Source: an uncultured Bacillota bacterium (GTDB lineage Bacteria; Bacillota_I; Bacilli_A; Erysipelotrichales; Erysipelotrichaceae). From it: a stretch of 6,733 bases of DNA. The stretch lies in the NCBI GenBank assembly GCA_949287785.1, contig CASEHR010000034.1:1-6733 (forward strand). Direction: 5' to 3'. A program made the position numbers and the translations under genes. How positions within the stretch are numbered: the stretch's first letter is position 1; each line of letters opens with the position of its first letter. Below the pieces are notes generated by a model. The model saw only the letters and a program-made list of their open reading frames with translations. It was not told the DNA's origin and made no database searches. Positions 5,262 to 6,733 of this stretch are shown in pieces.

Positions 5262-6575
5262 TTGGATAGTATACCCATACAGCTTATAGTTCAAGTCGTT
5301 CTGATCTTGTTCAATGCATTTTTCGCTGCCAGTGAAATGGCAGTCGTCTCTTTGAATCCGGCTTTGCTTTCAAGGCGGATCGATGAAGGTGATAAGAAGG
5401 CAAAACGCCTCTATGACATGAATAAAGAACCGACCAGTTTTTTATCGACCATTCAAGTCGGGATCACTTTAGCCGGTTTCCTGGGCAGTGCGTTTGCGGC
5501 CGACAGCTTCAGTGGTTATTTTGTCGACTGGGTCTATTATGACCTGGGGATAACCGCTTTATCCCTGTCTTTATTGGATACGCTGGCTGTTATCGTCATT
5601 ACGATCATCCTGTCATTCTTTACTCTGATCTTCGGTGAGCTTGTCCCGAAACAGATCGCCATGCATCATCCGTATGAAGTAGCCAGTCTGACAGCCGGAC
5701 CGATAAGCGTTCTGGAAAAGATCATGCGACCGCTTGTGTGGTTATTATCCAAATCGACTAATGCGGTCTTGCGTATCTTCAAGATCGATCCGGATAAAGA
5801 AGAGGATGATGTCTCGGAAGAGGAGATCAGATCGATGGCAGCTTTGGGAAGTCAGAAGGGTATCATCGATCAGGATGAAAATGAATGGATCCAGAATGTC
5901 TTCAAGTTCGATGATATCACGATCAAGGAGATCATGACACACCGGACCGATGTGATCGCTATCAAAGAGACTGATGATTATGCAGCGATCAAGGAGATCA
6001 TTCGCAAGCACGGTCTGTCGCGTCTTCCCGTCTACAACAAAGCGGAAGACGATGTCGTGGGAGTGGTCTATGCCCGTGATATCTTCTTAGCCGATAAAGA
6101 ACATTTTGACCTTAAAGAGATCATGCGCCGGCCTTATTTTGTGCCGGAGACTTTGAAAGCTGATTATCTTTTTGATGAGATGCGCAAAAAGAAGAATCAC
6201 TTTGCGATCGTTGTCGATGAGTATGGCGGGATCGACGGGATCGTGACGATGGAAGATCTAGTCGAAGCGATCGTCGGTGATATCTATGATGAATACGATA
6301 CAGGTGAAGAGAAGGAATATATAAAGATCGACGACAATACTTATAAGGTAAATGGTTCGATGGCTCTTGATGATGTTTATGAATTGACAAAGATCAAAGC
6401 CTTTAAGGAAGAATCGGAAGAGTATGATACGATCGGCGGCTATGTCTTAGCAAGACTTGATGAAGTGCCTGAAGACGATACGACAGTTGAAGTCGAAGAA
6501 GACGGTGTCAAACTCAAGGTCATCAAGATCAAACGACATAAACTCGAAGAGATCATCATCCGAAAGACAAAATAA
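5262..6575 (+). CDS. CNNM/CBS/CorC-domain membrane protein (hemolysin C-like, putative cation efflux)
   Basis: The product has 437 residues in the standard order of the family: an N-terminal CNNM (DUF21) membrane domain (about 1-190) with helices near 8-28, 60-80 and 105-127, the family motif G-E-L-V-P-K (125-130), a CBS pair (about 217-340) and a CorC/HlyC domain (about 352-432). The F-F-A-A-S-E-M-A segment (20-27) and D-E-Y-G-G-I-D-G-I-V-T-M-E-D-L (319-333) are hallmarks. Studied relatives export or confer resistance to Mg2+ or Co2+ (CorC, MpfA) or export polyamines (PaeA); older 'hemolysin' names are mostly unsupported. The substrate here is unknown. The start is TTG at 5262: no in-frame ATG precedes it, the next in-frame ATG is inside helix 1's boundary at residue 26, and homologues I recall begin similarly. 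AAAGGAG (5243-5249) is 12 bases upstream, unusually far. The gene has its own promoter and terminator. Confidence 0.9.
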   Translation: MDSIPIQLIVQVVLILFNAFFAASEMAVVSLNPALLSRRIDEGDKKAKRLYDMNKEPTSFLSTIQVGITLAGFLGSAFAADSFSGYFVDWVYYDLGITALSLSLLDTLAVIVITIILSFFTLIFGELVPKQIAMHHPYEVASLTAGPISVLEKIMRPLVWLLSKSTNAVLRIFKIDPDKEEDDVSEEEIRSMAALGSQKGIIDQDENEWIQNVFKFDDITIKEIMTHRTDVIAIKETDDYAAIKEIIRKHGLSRLPVYNKAEDDVVGVVYARDIFLADKEHFDLKEIMRRPYFVPETLKADYLFDEMRKKKNHFAIVVDEYGGIDGIVTMEDLVEAIVGDIYDEYDTGEEKEYIKIDDNTYKVNGSMALDDVYELTKIKAFKEESEEYDTIGGYVLARLDEVPEDDTTVEVEEDGVKLKVIKIKRHKLEEIIIRKTK

Positions 6576-6578
6576 ATG

Positions 6579-6605
6579 AAGGTGTGCAGGCCATGCACAC
6601 CTTTT
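6579..6605. terminator. Bidirectional intrinsic terminator between convergent genes
   Basis: AAGGTGTGCA (6579-6588) and TGCACACCTT (6594-6603) form a perfect 10-bp stem with a 5-base loop. On the + strand it is followed by T through 6605. On the - strand the exit side reads TTCATTTATTTT, also T-rich. It lies three bases after the CorC-like stop codon and touches the stop codon of the minus-strand gene at 6604-6606, so it should serve both. Confidence 0.9.
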
Positions 6606-6733
6606 ATAAAAGACCGATAAATGATCTGATGACATCGATTCCACCGATGATCGATCCGATCGAGCAGAATATATTGCAAAGCAATACGACCAGCAAGATC
6701 CGGGTGACACGGTTTTTGTAGAAGCCCTTTAAG
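6604..6733 (-). CDS. C-terminal end of a membrane protein, probably TraB family (5' part outside window)
   Basis: Read on the minus strand from base 6732, an open frame gives 42 residues ending at TAA (6606-6604). The visible part is a basic, aromatic stretch (L-K-G-F-Y-K-N-R-V-T-R) followed by a hydrophobic helix (I-L-L-V-V-L-L-C-N-I-F-C) and a Ser/Gly/Ile-rich end. This N-R-V-x-R-I-L-L-V pattern then small residues resembles the C-terminal membrane segment of TraB (pheromone-shutdown-like) proteins as I remember them. Support for a real gene comes from the protein-like composition, convergence on the bidirectional terminator and the stop codon right at the hairpin. The family assignment rests on a short fragment and is tentative. 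Confidence 0.6.
   Translation of the reverse strand, partial: LKGFYKNRVTRILLVVLLCNIFCSIGSIIGGIDVIRSFIGLL

Noticed and set aside
6121..6390. Minus-strand frame of 89 codons within the CorC-like gene
   Set aside because: Its product is an Arg/His/Ser-rich low-complexity sequence typical of an antisense shadow, with no ribosome binding site.
6440..6710. Two overlapping minus-strand frames of 79 and 87 codons at the right end
   Set aside because: They run into the CorC-like coding region and lack protein-like hydrophobic patterning; the shorter third frame ending at 6604 fits the terminator and a membrane protein much better.
1..6733. Search by eye for tRNA, rRNA, CRISPR repeats, insertion sequences and riboswitches
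   Set aside because: No cloverleaf, regularly spaced repeats, transposase or terminal inverted repeats were seen, and all non-coding gaps are short (about 85-110 bases) and explained by terminators, promoters and operators.

Overview
The window looks like chromosomal DNA of a low-to-moderate GC Gram-positive bacterium (Bacillota). The evidence is strong Shine-Dalgarno sequences, compact intrinsic terminators, a complete Bce-type peptide-resistance module, and a small CBS-domain protein beginning MNILFFLTPK, a type I recall mostly from gut Firmicutes. Erysipelotrichia or a related class is my best guess, but the sequence does not prove it. Ile is written mostly as ATC and Asp as GAT, so the DNA is unusually dense in GATC.

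Layout, left to right. (1) Positions 1-209 hold the 3' end of a gene for a thioredoxin/glutaredoxin-like domain with a CPNC redox motif, closed by an intrinsic terminator (221-245). (2) Positions 294-5188 hold a five-gene cluster on the + strand: a two-CBS-domain protein (318-755), a BceR-type response regulator (730-1419), a BceS-type intramembrane-sensing histidine kinase (1403-2386), a BceA-type ATPase (2474-3232) and a BceB-type permease (3229-5172). The first three genes overlap and should be co-transcribed. The transporter pair follows an 87-bp gap. That gap region contains a perfect inverted repeat, TTACA-N4-TGTAA, matching the consensus I recall for BceR-like operators; it overlaps the kinase stop codon. 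(3) Positions 5196-6605 hold a separately promoted CNNM/CBS/CorC (hemolysin C-like) membrane protein. Its promoter spacer is filled by an 18-bp perfect palindrome. (4) Positions 6604-6733 hold the 3' end of a convergent minus-strand membrane protein that resembles the C-terminus of TraB-family proteins. It shares a bidirectional terminator with the CorC-like gene.

How the genes work together. In known Bce modules the permease detects a cell-wall-active peptide through its large extracellular domain and signals to the kinase, which has almost no sensor loop of its own. The regulator is then phosphorylated and induces the transporter genes. The operator position here fits that scheme: basal expression of CBS-regulator-kinase from the upstream promoter, and inducible expression of the ATPase-permease pair. 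The least ordinary points are the CBS-domain gene that leads the operon and overlaps the regulator gene, and the palindrome lying exactly between the -35 and -10 boxes of the CorC-like gene. Nothing here looks like a mobile element, CRISPR array or RNA gene.
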